Below are positions 1 through 8,487 of a stretch of DNA of 64,000 nucleotides, one piece after another. The DNA is from an uncultured Dehalococcoidia bacterium (GTDB taxonomy: Bacteria; Chloroflexota; Dehalococcoidia; Lucifugimonadales; GCA-2712585): assembly GCA_951812825.1 (NCBI GenBank), contig OX638324.1:2045141-2109140 (forward strand). Reading direction: 5' to 3'. The first letter of the stretch is position 1; the number at the start of each line of letters is the position of its first letter. Both the position numbers and the translations under genes were made by a program. The notes beneath the pieces were generated by a model that worked only from the letters and a program-made list of their open reading frames with translations, had not been told where the DNA came from and made no database searches.

Positions 1-70
1 GCCAGGAGGACGTAGGAGGCCCGTAGGGCAGGTTGAGGGATTGTGTCGGATTTGGCAGAGGGTTTTGCAT
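1..70 (-). CDS. Possible 5' fragment of a gene downstream of the DUF58 gene
   Basis: An ATG at 70 on the minus strand opens a frame that stays open to the window edge (MQNPLPNPTQ...). It lies 6 nt after the DUF58 stop and on the same strand. MoxR and DUF58 genes are commonly followed by a transglutaminase-like membrane protein gene, so that is the likely identity. Only 23 codons are visible, I see no clear ribosome binding site, and the fragment shows no diagnostic motif. Confidence 0.3.
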   Translation of the reverse strand, partial: MQNPLPNPTQSLNLPYGPPTSSW

Positions 71-76
71 TTTGGG

Positions 77-1294
77 CTAGTAGACGAGGCGGTCCATGAC
101 GTTGGCGAGGGAGTGGGAGAGATGGTCGCCGCGTCGGATGACGTAGCCGTCGTAGGAGGTGGTTGCGGTGGTGGAGGTGAGGGAATCGCCGTTGGCCGAG
201 ACGTGGAAACTGCCGGAATCTAGGAGGACGGGCAGGACGGTGACGCCGCGGCGGTACATGTGCTGAAAGGCGCCCGGGCTGCCGGGAATGGGGCCGGGGG
301 CAATGACGACGGCAAGGCTGCCCTGGGGGAGTTCGCGACCCGCTTTGATGAGGAGATTGGAGAGGGAAACGTCGCCCTTGGCTTCAATTCGGGAGAGGGT
401 GCCCAGAATTGTCCAGAGTTGGGAGGTGTCCCGCTGGGGAACGATGGAGTGGAGGGATTCCCCGTGGACCATGAGGCCGACGTTCTGGTGGGACTCGATG
501 AGGCTGACGGCCAGGGAGGCGGCGATGGTTACGGCGTATTCTTCCGTGCTTTCGAGACCTTCGCCAATCTGTCGGGAGGCCTGGAGGTCAAGGATGAGCC
601 AGACGGCGGTGTGGCCGCCGCTGTCGAACTCCTTGCTCATGAGACGATTGGTCCTGGCGGTGGTGGGCCAGTGGATGCGGTTGAGGCTGTCGCTGGGGCG
701 GTATTCCCGTACGCGGGAGGCGGAGGCGCTGGCGCCCGGCATGAGACTGGCGCGGCCCACGTCGCCAAAAGCGGCGGCGCCCACGGAGAGTCCGGCGACC
801 AGGGGAACCACTTGGGGGTAGACGGTGATAGTCTGCGGCTCCCCAACCAAGCGGCTAATGGTGGTCAAGCCAAAGGGGTCGGAAGCGGCTATTTCAGCGG
901 CGCCGATGGTTTTGAGTCCACGCCGGTCCTGATGGGCCATGAGGGTATGTTGGGAAATGGACCTGGGCTTCAGATTCAGGGTGAGGTTATCTTCTCTGGT
1001 GGACAGGTCCAACATCCTTAGTCGCAGACCCAGGCGTGGAATACCCAGTTTCTCCCGTATGGTAACGCGCAGGTGCAAGGGGTGGCCCACCTGGGGCCGG
1101 GCGCTGAGGGTCTCCACGATGACTTCGAGGCCGCGGGTCTGAATCCAGGACCAGAGGTAGCTCAGGCCTGTCAGCAGCAAGCCGAAGTAGAGGAGGAAGT
1201 ACAGGGGCCGGTAAGCGGTGACGAGGGCCAGGGCAAGCAGAAGCACGGCTAGCGGTAGGACTATCGCCAACGTTAGAAGGGAGGGTCGGTTCAT
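77..1294 (-). CDS. DUF58 domain protein, membrane-anchored
   Basis: This 405-residue protein has two hydrophobic segments at residues 8-28 and 31-50. A beta-rich region and the DUF58 signature follow: REYRPSD at about 196-202 and IHWP at 207-210, with the conserved TAR/KEF stretch after them. The C-terminal half resembles a von Willebrand A fold. DUF58 proteins are usually encoded next to MoxR AAA ATPases and are thought to act with them in assembling or activating protein complexes at the membrane. Here the MoxR gene lies 53 nt upstream on the same strand, which supports an operon. The substrate cannot be inferred from the sequence. Confidence 0.93.
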   Translation of the reverse strand: MNRPSLLTLAIVLPLAVLLLALALVTAYRPLYFLLYFGLLLTGLSYLWSWIQTRGLEVIVETLSARPQVGHPLHLRVTIREKLGIPRLGLRLRMLDLSTREDNLTLNLKPRSISQHTLMAHQDRRGLKTIGAAEIAASDPFGLTTISRLVGEPQTITVYPQVVPLVAGLSVGAAAFGDVGRASLMPGASASASRVREYRPSDSLNRIHWPTTARTNRLMSKEFDSGGHTAVWLILDLQASRQIGEGLESTEEYAVTIAASLAVSLIESHQNVGLMVHGESLHSIVPQRDTSQLWTILGTLSRIEAKGDVSLSNLLIKAGRELPQGSLAVVIAPGPIPGSPGAFQHMYRRGVTVLPVLLDSGSFHVSANGDSLTSTTATTSYDGYVIRRGDHLSHSLANVMDRLVY

Positions 1295-1347
1295 TCGAGG
1301 GCCAATGCTCGTAACTTTGGGGGCGGGTTGATAGTCGGGCTCAAGCT

Positions 1348-2346
1348 TCAGCCAGACTGGCTGCGAACGGTGGGGAAGGGGAATCGCTGCATCCGGCCGG
1401 CACGTTCCACCGGTGTGGATGCGAGGATTTTCTCGACAATCTGCTCTTCGGTGGCCTCGGCGCGGCCCTCGGCGGTGAGCACGAGGCGGTGGCTGAGGGC
1501 GGCGACGGCAACGGCTTTGACGTCGTCGGGGAGGGTGAAGTCGCGTCCATCCAGGAGGGCGTGGGCCTGGGCTAGCCCGACCAGACTCAGGGAGGCGCGG
1601 GGCGATGCGCCGAGATGAATGGCGGGGCTGTTGCGGGTGGCGTTCACCAGGTCCACCACGTAGTCGGTAACGAGGCGGTCTACGAAGACGGTTCGGGCGG
1701 CTTTCTGCGAGAGGACCATCTCTTCGAGGGTTACCACCCGGGTGAGGCTTTCGATGGGGTGGGCGGGCATCTGGCGCTCAATGATGTCCGCTTCCTCCTC
1801 GACGGTGGGGTAGCCCAGGCGGAGACGCAGAATGAAGCGGTCGAGTTCCGTTTCGGGCAGGGGGAAGGTTCCTCCGTGCTCTGCCGGGTTTCGGGTGGCC
1901 AGGAGGAGGAAGGGCTGGGGGACTTGCTGGGTCACGCCATCCACGGTGACCTGTCGCTCCTCCATAGCTTCCAGGAAGGCTGACTGGGTCCTGGGGGAGG
2001 CGCGGTTAACTTCGTCCACCAACACCATGTTGGCCATGATGGGGCCGGGGCGGAAGCGGAATTCCCGGTCTCGCTGGTCGAAGATGTATGCGCCGGTGAT
2101 GTCGGTGGGGAGAAGGTCTGAGGTGCACTGGATGCGCTTGAAGGCGCCTCCGAGGGAGAGGGCGATGCTCCTGGCGAAGATGGTCTTGCCGACGCCGGGC
2201 ACACCGTCGATGAGCACGTGTCCCTGGCAGAGGAGGGCGAATACGCCGAGGCGAAGGGGTTGTTCGTTTCCGACGATGACCTTTTGCAGGTTTTCCAGAA
2301 GGGAATCGGCGACTTCTCGGGCGTCGCTGAGTGTGAATTCTTCCAT
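1348..2346 (-). CDS. MoxR-family AAA+ ATPase
   Basis: The 332-residue protein carries a P-loop GVPGVGKT at residues 48-55, a Walker B region ending VLVDEVNR near 108-115, and a sensor-1 stretch LLATRNP near 148-154. It has the length and order of the MoxR (AAA_3) family, with a C-terminal AAA lid. These ATPases act as chaperone-like factors, typically on proteins with a von Willebrand A fold such as the DUF58 protein encoded next. The ATG start is preceded by AAGGAG about 14 nt upstream. The gene is divergent from the CitE-like cluster. Confidence 0.95.
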   Translation of the reverse strand: MEEFTLSDAREVADSLLENLQKVIVGNEQPLRLGVFALLCQGHVLIDGVPGVGKTIFARSIALSLGGAFKRIQCTSDLLPTDITGAYIFDQRDREFRFRPGPIMANMVLVDEVNRASPRTQSAFLEAMEERQVTVDGVTQQVPQPFLLLATRNPAEHGGTFPLPETELDRFILRLRLGYPTVEEEADIIERQMPAHPIESLTRVVTLEEMVLSQKAARTVFVDRLVTDYVVDLVNATRNSPAIHLGASPRASLSLVGLAQAHALLDGRDFTLPDDVKAVAVAALSHRLVLTAEGRAEATEEQIVEKILASTPVERAGRMQRFPFPTVRSQSG

Positions 2347-2564
2347 AGAGGGTTTTTTCTCCTTAGTGGCTTTGCGAAAGCCGTTGATTCAACTTTAACG
2401 CAAGTTCTGAGGACGGGCAACCACGGGGCGCGGGAATGCGGTTGCCAGCGTTAGGACGCAGGGTTATTCTAGCGGGATGAAGCGTGACGAATTTCGGGTT
2501 GGCAACGTAGCAATCCTTGACAGGGCGGGTGTGGATGGGACTCGTGCACCTCAGAGGGGGCAAC

Positions 2565-3308
2565 TTGCCTAGTCCCAAACGACGTTCATGGCTGCTGGTT
2601 CCTCCTTTCGAGGAGGCGGTTGACGAGGCACTTGGCCACGGGCCGGACGTGCTGGTTATTGATATGGTGGAGCTTGTTCTGCCGGAGGCAAATGCCGAGG
2701 CGGTGAAGCGGTTACCCGGAGTGGTGGAGAGGGCGTTGGAGGCGGATGGTGTAGAGGTCTTCCTGCAGGTGAACGTGAACCAGATGGCGGAAGAGTTGGA
2801 AGCGGGGATCCAACTGGGGGTTAGCGGGATTGTGATACCGAGGTTGGAGTGGAAGGCGCAGGTGCGGCAGGCGGATGCAGTTCTGAGCCGGTTGGAGGAG
2901 CGGCAGGGCATTTCCGCGGGAAGCCTGCAGGTGGTGGCGTCGTTGGACACTGCGTTGGGGAATCACCGGGCTATGGAGTTGATTCAGACCAGTCCTAGAG
3001 TGTGGGGGATCAGCCCGGGGAGGGTGGACCTGGTGATGGACTTGAGGCCGGGCCCCGACGGGGAGTTTCACCTGCTGCCGTTCTTGATGCAGCGGCTGAT
3101 TATCGCAGCGGGGGCCGCGGGGGTAACGCCATTGGGCGCTTGGTGGCGTCCGCCGGCGAGGGGGCTGATGGCTTCCCCCAAGGACACTTATGAGGCAGCG
3201 ATTAGAGGGAAGGCCCTTGGGTTTCGAGGGGCGTTTTGTATTTTGGGAGAGCAGGCAAAGGCGCTTAATCGAGGGTTCGACGGGCAAGGTTGGGAGGAGG
3301 GTGGATGA
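2565..3308 (+). CDS. CitE-like (HpcH/HpaI aldolase superfamily) protein, degenerate active site
   Basis: This 247-residue TIM-barrel protein has the CitE layout: an opening RRSWLLVPP strand like the RSLLFVPG of the family, then LVIDMVE where LDLED is usual. The family's arginine strand (VRVN) reads QVNVN, and the metal-binding glutamate of the ETALGV motif is aspartate (LDTALGN). Catalytic residues are therefore changed, so it may be non-catalytic or altered in specificity. I chose the TTG at 2565 because AGAGGGGG sits 6 nt before it; an upstream TTG at 2517 lies inside a TTGACA sequence. Its stop overlaps the next gene's start in an ATGA, which implies translational coupling. Confidence 0.82.
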   Translation: MPSPKRRSWLLVPPFEEAVDEALGHGPDVLVIDMVELVLPEANAEAVKRLPGVVERALEADGVEVFLQVNVNQMAEELEAGIQLGVSGIVIPRLEWKAQVRQADAVLSRLEERQGISAGSLQVVASLDTALGNHRAMELIQTSPRVWGISPGRVDLVMDLRPGPDGEFHLLPFLMQRLIIAAGAAGVTPLGAWWRPPARGLMASPKDTYEAAIRGKALGFRGAFCILGEQAKALNRGFDGQGWEEGG

Positions 3309-4246
3309 GTTCCGGCATGGTGCGCAGGTCCGGTCTTACGATGCCGGTGAACAACCCTCGCTTCGTTCAGAAAGCGTGGACTAGGGGCTGCGACTTCATC
3401 ATCCTGGACTTGGAGGATTCGGTGCCTCCGGCGGAGAAGGCACATGCCCGGACTCTGGTTCGGGAGGCTATTGACATGGTTGCGAAGGGAGGGGCGGAGG
3501 TGTGGGTGCGGATCAATCACCACCTGGTGTTGGAGGACCTGGAGGCTTCGGTGTGGCCGGGGTTGAAACGGATCAATTATCCGAAGGCGGAGACGGCGCG
3601 GGAGATCTGGCTGGTGGACCGGATAATTTCGCGTCTGGAGAAGGAACGGGGCATTCCGTCGGGACACGTGGAGATAGGCGCCAATGTGGAGACGGCTCTG
3701 GGGGTGGCAAACGCGCTGGAGATTGCCGCCGCCAGCCCGCGAATCACAGACTTTGGCGGAGGGGGAGGCTACGACATGTCGCGGGACCTGGGGGTGGAGA
3801 TGTTCGTGGACTTCAACCAGTTCGTGTACGGGAGCGGGGAGTTAGAGCTGGCGGCAAGGGTGGCGGGGCTGGAGGTCCACTCGACGCCGTATATGCCGAA
3901 TCCGTCGGGGAGCGTGAGCGACGGCGACCACGCTTTCCGGGTGGCTGAGGCGACGCGGAAGCTGGGGTTCCGGATGGGGGGCGGGCTGCATCCCAACGTG
4001 GTGGAGCCGCAGAACCGGGGGCTTACGCCAACAGCTGAGGAGGTGGAAGTGGCGCGAAGGGTGCTGGAGATGTACGAGAAGGTGTCGGCGTCGGGTAGGG
4101 CGTGGGCGGCTGTCGAGGGGACGGTGGTTGACTGGTACGAAGCGAGACGGGCGCGGGACTTGCTGGAGTGGGCGGAGCTATGCGAGGGACGCGACCGGGA
4201 GAAGGAAGAGACCGCAGCCAGGGCGATGGGGGCGGACAATGGTTGA
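3305..4246 (+). CDS. CitE-like lyase / HpcH-HpaI aldolase family, intact active site
   Basis: This is the canonical member of the tandem trio (313 residues). It keeps LDLEDSVPP, the VRIN arginine strand, the metal-binding glutamate in NVETALGV, and an aspartate-containing DMSRDLG strand. The family cleaves C-C bonds in acyl-CoA compounds such as citryl-, malyl- or citramalyl-CoA; the substrate here is unknown. The ATG at 3305 is preceded by GGGAGGAGGG and overlaps the upstream stop. The downstream gene starts 8 nt before this one ends, so all three CitE genes should be translated together. Confidence 0.9.
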   Translation: MSSGMVRRSGLTMPVNNPRFVQKAWTRGCDFIILDLEDSVPPAEKAHARTLVREAIDMVAKGGAEVWVRINHHLVLEDLEASVWPGLKRINYPKAETAREIWLVDRIISRLEKERGIPSGHVEIGANVETALGVANALEIAAASPRITDFGGGGGYDMSRDLGVEMFVDFNQFVYGSGELELAARVAGLEVHSTPYMPNPSGSVSDGDHAFRVAEATRKLGFRMGGGLHPNVVEPQNRGLTPTAEEVEVARRVLEMYEKVSASGRAWAAVEGTVVDWYEARRARDLLEWAELCEGRDREKEETAARAMGADNG

Positions 4247-5177
4247 GGCAGCGCCGTTGATTGACCTGGTGCGCCGGACAAACCTGCTGGTCTCGCTGAG
4301 GTCATTGGAGGGGGTGGACAGGGTGTGGCGGTTGGGGGCCGACGCGGTGACGCTTGACCTGAGGGAGATGGCGGATGATGGGCTAAGTCAGCAGGCCCGG
4401 AAGTGGATTAGGATAAGCATAGGGTTCGCCGCTTACGGTGGGGCGGAGGTGCTCGTAGGCGTTGGTAAGGAGGACGTGGACCGTCGGCTGGAGGCGGGGG
4501 TGTGGCCGGGGATCGCGGGCGTTGTGCTGTACGACGTGGACTCGGCGGGGGACGTGGAGCGGCTGCTGCCGTTGCTGGAGTCCATGGAGGCTTACCGGGG
4601 GTTGAGCAGAGGTGCGCTGGAAGTGATTCCGGTGCTGGGAACGGCGGCGGGTGTGTGGAACGTGCGGGAGATCGTCGATTCCAGCGATCGGGTGAGGCAG
4701 ACGGTGTTGGACGAAGCCGCACTGTGCGAAGACATGGGGATCGTGCCGCAGGCGGATTATGACGCGCTGGTGTATGCACGGGGTCGGGTGGTGGTGGAGG
4801 CCATTGCGGCGGGGGTGCAGCCACTGGATTTGCCGCATCCGGTAAGCACGCTTTCGCCAACGTTATCGGAGGGCGAGATTCGGGAAGAAGGGGTGAGGGC
4901 GCGGAACCTGGGGTTCAAGGGTGCGCTGTTCCCTCAGCAGGACTGGGTGGGGCCGCTGAATGCGGCTTTCAGTCCGACGGGAGATCAGGTGTCGTACTAC
5001 ACGGAGGTGAGACGGGTGTTTGCGGAGGGGGTGGCACGGGGGACGGCGGCGGTGCCTTACCAGGGGCGGATGATTGACGTTCCAGTGGACGAGTGGGCCA
5101 AGGACGTGCTCCGGCGGGCGGTCAGCTGCCGGGAGCGGGACAGGCAGAAGCGGGAGGCGGTTGGGCGTAGGACATGA
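4239..5177 (+). CDS. CitE-like protein, third tandem copy, degenerate active site
   Basis: This 312-residue protein aligns end to end with its two neighbours: LRSLEGVDRVWRLGADAVTLDLRE, here split as LRSLEGV then DAVTLDLRE, matches the first strands. LDLED has become LDLRE, the arginine strand is missing (VLVGVG), and the glutamate motif reads LGTAAGV. A late aspartate strand (CEDMG) remains. I prefer the ATG at 4239, which overlaps the upstream stop by 8 nt. The longer frame back to 4128 lies inside the previous gene. Like the first copy it may be a non-catalytic partner of the middle, intact copy. Confidence 0.8.
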   Translation: MVEAAPLIDLVRRTNLLVSLRSLEGVDRVWRLGADAVTLDLREMADDGLSQQARKWIRISIGFAAYGGAEVLVGVGKEDVDRRLEAGVWPGIAGVVLYDVDSAGDVERLLPLLESMEAYRGLSRGALEVIPVLGTAAGVWNVREIVDSSDRVRQTVLDEAALCEDMGIVPQADYDALVYARGRVVVEAIAAGVQPLDLPHPVSTLSPTLSEGEIREEGVRARNLGFKGALFPQQDWVGPLNAAFSPTGDQVSYYTEVRRVFAEGVARGTAAVPYQGRMIDVPVDEWAKDVLRRAVSCRERDRQKREAVGRRT

Positions 5178-5184
5178 TGAGTGG

Positions 5185-5230
5185 GTCACCCCCATCTCAG
5201 CTTTCCCCCATCGAGGGGGAAGAGGAAAGG
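5185..5230. repeat. Dispersed intergenic repeat, C-rich box plus CCCCC/GGGGG arms
   Basis: The stretch has TCACCCCCATCTC followed by TTTCCCCCATCGAGGGGGAA, a short inverted repeat. Related copies occur at 13105, 38877, 48190, 56060, 58772 and 63043. This copy lies at the junction of convergent genes and supplies the last codons of the acyl-CoA synthetase on the minus strand. Confidence 0.65.
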
Positions 5231-7326
5231 GTGAGAAAAGCGTCGACGGCTTTGACGCCCCGGCCCTTGGGCAGGACTATGAGCGGGTTGACGTCCAACT
5301 CGGGCTTGCGGTTGGCAAGGTCGCCGGCCAACCGGGATATGGACATGATGGTGTCGACGAGGGCGTCCACGTCGGCTTCGGGGGCGCCGCGAAAGCCCTG
5401 GAGCAGTCTGGCACCGCGAACTTCGGAAATCATCTCTTCAGCGTCGGACTTCGTGATGGGGCAGGCGCGCATGGCTACGTCTCTATATACCTCGACGAAG
5501 ATGCCGCCCATGCCGAAGAGAAGGATGGGGCCGAACTGAGGGTCCTGGGAGATGCCCACGATGGTCTCAACCCCGCCTTCGATCATCTCCTGCACCAGGA
5601 CGGGTGCGCCTTTGGATTTGGGGGCGAATCTGAGGCCGTTGGCGAGGATTTCGCCGTAGGAACGATGCAGTTCGCGTGGGGTTTGCACGTTGAGTCGTAC
5701 AACGTCTGCCTCGGTCTTGTGGGGAATGTGCGGAGACTCCAGCTTGAGGGCCACGGGGAAACCGATGGTTTTGGCGGCTTCGAGGGCTTCCTGGATGCTG
5801 TGGACTCGGACCTCTTTGGTTGCAGGGATGCCCCATTGGGACAGGAGGTTCTTGGCGTCGTGCTCGGTGAGGGTTGTTGGCCTGTTGGGAAGCGGGGGTG
5901 GGGATTTCGCAGAGGGCGCGGGCGCAGTTTGGGAGTTCAGGAACTTCTGACGGCGCCGGTGATAACGGAAGAGGTCAGCCAGGGACTTAGCGGCGCGGCT
6001 GGGAGAGGTGAAGACGGGCACATGGGCTTCTCGCAGCATGGCGAGGCCTTCTTCCGTATTGTCGCCGCCGGTGGAGAGGAAGAGGACGGGCTTGGAGGTC
6101 TGGGACTTCAGGTCGATGACGATTTGGGCTTGGGACGGGGTTCCGGCGGTGGCGGTGAGGAGTGCTCCGGTCTGGGGTTCCATTTCCAGCAGGGCCAGGA
6201 CGTCGGCGAATTCGGCGCGGCTGGCGACGCCGGTGATGTCGGCGGGGTTGGCGGCCCAGCCGAAGCCAGAAAGGATACGGTTCAGCCCGGCCTCGGCTGA
6301 CTCGGTTAGGGGTGGCAGGGGGAGGTTGGCATTGCCCAGGTGGTCGGCGATGAGGGAGCTGATGCCACCGGAGTGGGAGACGACGGCTACGCCTTCGGCG
6401 GTGGGAGGCGGCGCGTAGGCGAGGAGATGAGCGGTCTGGATGAGGTCGTCGTAGTCCTCGCAGCGGGAGACGCCGAACTGTTGGAAGACGGCGTTGTGAA
6501 CTTCGTCGGAGCCGGTGAGGGCCGCGGTGTGGGAGCGGGCGGCCTTCGCGCCGACGCCGGAACGTCCTACCTTGATGAGGACGATTTTCTTGCCGAGATG
6601 GAGGGCCTTCTTTGCGGCCTCGAGGAACTTCCGGCCGTCCTTCAGGCCCTCAATGAAGCAGGCGACGACGCGGACGTGGGGTTCGTCGAGGAGGTAGTCG
6701 ATGAAGTCGGAAGCCTCGAGGTCGGCTTCGTTGCCGGTGGAGATGACGTGGGAATAGCCGAGGCCAATTTCGACGGCGCGGGTGGCAAGGGGGCCGAAAG
6801 AGGTGGCGCCGCTCTGGGATACGAGGGCGACGGGGCCTGGTTGGAGGTACGGGTCCGGGGCGTGGGAGCTGGGCCAGACGCCGCTTGTTACGTTGGCGAC
6901 GCCGAGGCAGTTGGGGCCGCAGACGCGGAGGCCGGAAGCAGCGGCGAAGGAGCCGATTTCGTCCTGAAGACGGTTTCGGTCTTCGCTGCCGCGCTCGGCG
7001 AAGCCTGCGGAGACGACGATGGCGGCTCCGGCTCCAACGTCGGCGCTCTGCTTGAGGACGGGGAGAACCTGGTGGTAAGGGACGATGATGCCTACGAGGT
7101 CGGGGGATTCAGGCAGGTCTGCAAGGGAAGAATAGCAGGGGACGCCTAGGACTTCCTGGTAGCGGGGATTGACGGGGTAGACCCTGACTTTATCCTGAGC
7201 TTCCAGCACGGAGCGGAGGAAACGTCCCCCGTATTGGGGCCGGGGAGTGGCGCCAACGACGGCGATGGAGCGGGGTTCGAGCATGCGCCGGATGGACTCG
7301 CGCTTGCGGTCGTGCTGGGAGGGCAT
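5197..7326 (-). CDS. ADP/NDP-forming acyl-CoA synthetase, fused alpha-beta subunits
   Basis: The 709-residue protein has an N-terminal CoA-binding Rossmann domain (VVGATPRP near 23-30), a succinyl-CoA-ligase-like flavodoxin domain, and the catalytic phosphohistidine in ARSHTAAL (His266). A C-terminal ATP-grasp domain follows from about residue 480. This order matches the fused ADP-forming acetate-CoA ligase family, which interconverts an acyl-CoA with the free acid plus ATP. No GNAT domain is attached, unlike Pat-type proteins. It converges on the CitE trio, so a shared acyl-CoA pathway is plausible but unproven. The last residues (SSPSMGES) come from an intergenic repeat. Confidence 0.93.
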   Translation of the reverse strand: MPSQHDRKRESIRRMLEPRSIAVVGATPRPQYGGRFLRSVLEAQDKVRVYPVNPRYQEVLGVPCYSSLADLPESPDLVGIIVPYHQVLPVLKQSADVGAGAAIVVSAGFAERGSEDRNRLQDEIGSFAAASGLRVCGPNCLGVANVTSGVWPSSHAPDPYLQPGPVALVSQSGATSFGPLATRAVEIGLGYSHVISTGNEADLEASDFIDYLLDEPHVRVVACFIEGLKDGRKFLEAAKKALHLGKKIVLIKVGRSGVGAKAARSHTAALTGSDEVHNAVFQQFGVSRCEDYDDLIQTAHLLAYAPPPTAEGVAVVSHSGGISSLIADHLGNANLPLPPLTESAEAGLNRILSGFGWAANPADITGVASRAEFADVLALLEMEPQTGALLTATAGTPSQAQIVIDLKSQTSKPVLFLSTGGDNTEEGLAMLREAHVPVFTSPSRAAKSLADLFRYHRRRQKFLNSQTAPAPSAKSPPPLPNRPTTLTEHDAKNLLSQWGIPATKEVRVHSIQEALEAAKTIGFPVALKLESPHIPHKTEADVVRLNVQTPRELHRSYGEILANGLRFAPKSKGAPVLVQEMIEGGVETIVGISQDPQFGPILLFGMGGIFVEVYRDVAMRACPITKSDAEEMISEVRGARLLQGFRGAPEADVDALVDTIMSISRLAGDLANRKPELDVNPLIVLPKGRGVKAVDAFLTLSSSPSMGES

Positions 7327-7437
7327 GGAGCGTCGTGGTTCCTCCTCGCCGGAAATTACGTGCCGCCAATGTTAAGGGTTGAGTTGGGCTAATGCCAGAG
7401 GAGGCGTGGGTTGGTGGCGAATGTACGCGCTGGCTGA

Positions 7438-7443
7438 TAGAAT
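7438..7443 (+). promoter_or_regulatory. Putative -10 box TAGAAT
   Basis: The sequence GGCTGATAGAATGGGCG occurs 84 nt before the gene at 7528. An almost identical stretch precedes gyrA, and a similar one precedes sucC. No good -35 is visible. Confidence 0.35.
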
Positions 7444-7527
7444 GGGCGTCGGAATCGTCGGGCATGTCCATTTCTCGCTCAGCAGAGAGATGTGTGCGGA
7501 GAGTCCAGAAGAAATCGGAGGTGACCA

Positions 7528-8109
7528 ATGGCAGACGGGGTGGACCCAAACAGGGTGATACTGACGGGGGAGAATCCCTACGTGCGGCTGGCGCTCAGCC
7601 CGGACGGCGAGTTGACGAGCAGGACGAGCCTTTGGAAGGTAGTGATGTCTCCGGCGGGGCCGGGCAACGCGCTGTTCATCGTAAGCGACCTTACGGACAA
7701 CGAGCCGCGGATATATTCGGACAACATCGCGATGGCCCGGTGGTTCCAGCGGGAGATTGTGTTCCGTCAGTATGAGCCTTTCGGGGACCTTTCCCTGGAC
7801 GTCATCGAGGCGGAGTTCGACGCGAACGGCGACGTGCGGTCTTTCTGGACGGAGAGGATCATGACGGAGGACGAGGAGATTACGCTTACCTGGTACGACA
7901 TTCAGGAACCGAGCATGATCAATCCTCCGCCGAACAGCAGGCCCGGACGGCCCCACGGCGTCTATGCCTGCATGATTGCTTCGGCGGGGGCGCGTCTGGC
8001 CCTCAACGGTACGCCGGCCATAGGGACGACTTTCCTTTCGAGCGAACACCCGGGGACGGAGGCGATGTCATCGCTGGCGTTCTCCGAGACGTGGACGCTT
8101 GAGCGGTAA
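7528..8109 (+). CDS. Conserved-looking protein of unknown function
   Basis: I do not recognise this 193-residue acidic protein. It has no signal peptide or membrane segment. It is rich in beta-type stretches with aromatic residues, such as DEEITLTWYD near 112-121 and SLAFSETWTL at the end, which suggests a soluble beta-sandwich or barrel. The ATG is preceded by GGAGGTGA at ideal spacing, so expression is likely. It stands just upstream of another small unknown gene and after a possible promoter at 7438. No function is proposed. Confidence 0.7.
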   Translation: MADGVDPNRVILTGENPYVRLALSPDGELTSRTSLWKVVMSPAGPGNALFIVSDLTDNEPRIYSDNIAMARWFQREIVFRQYEPFGDLSLDVIEAEFDANGDVRSFWTERIMTEDEEITLTWYDIQEPSMINPPPNSRPGRPHGVYACMIASAGARLALNGTPAIGTTFLSSEHPGTEAMSSLAFSETWTLER

Positions 8110-8169
8110 TGGAGTTTTTTCTCAGCGAGAGGTGATGGTGGGACGCAAACGTGGATACGGAGGTGGATG

Positions 8170-8448
8170 ATGAAGATATACTGGCAGCATAAACGGAGGG
8201 GCCAGGAGTTGATCTTGGACGCTCTCAACGGTCAGATTGCATCGCTGGGTGCGGTGCGGGAGACGAAGCGGGGCTTTGACGCCTTCGCTACGACCACGGG
8301 CTACGATCCGGGGAGGGCGACGAAGGGGTTGGTGTCGATGGAGGAGGCCAAGGCCTTCGTGGAGTCCTTCGAGCCGTGGAACCTGTACGAGGGGGGCATG
8401 GAGGCCCTTCCCATCGAGCCGGAGGTGAGGCCGAGGGAGACCGACTAG
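8170..8448 (+). CDS. Small protein of unknown function
   Basis: The 92-residue product starts MKIYWQHKRRG and ends with an acidic, proline-rich tail. Two adjacent ATGs exist at 8167 and 8170. GGAGG at 8159-8163 favours the second, because the first would be only 3 nt away. It has no membrane segment or known motif that I can see. It lies 60 nt after the previous unknown gene and 39 nt before the lipoprotein gene on the same strand, so the three may be co-transcribed. Confidence 0.6.
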   Translation: MKIYWQHKRRGQELILDALNGQIASLGAVRETKRGFDAFATTTGYDPGRATKGLVSMEEAKAFVESFEPWNLYEGGMEALPIEPEVRPRETD

Positions 8449-8487
8449 CCGACGATGAATTTCGAAACAAACGAGGTTGGACGCGTG

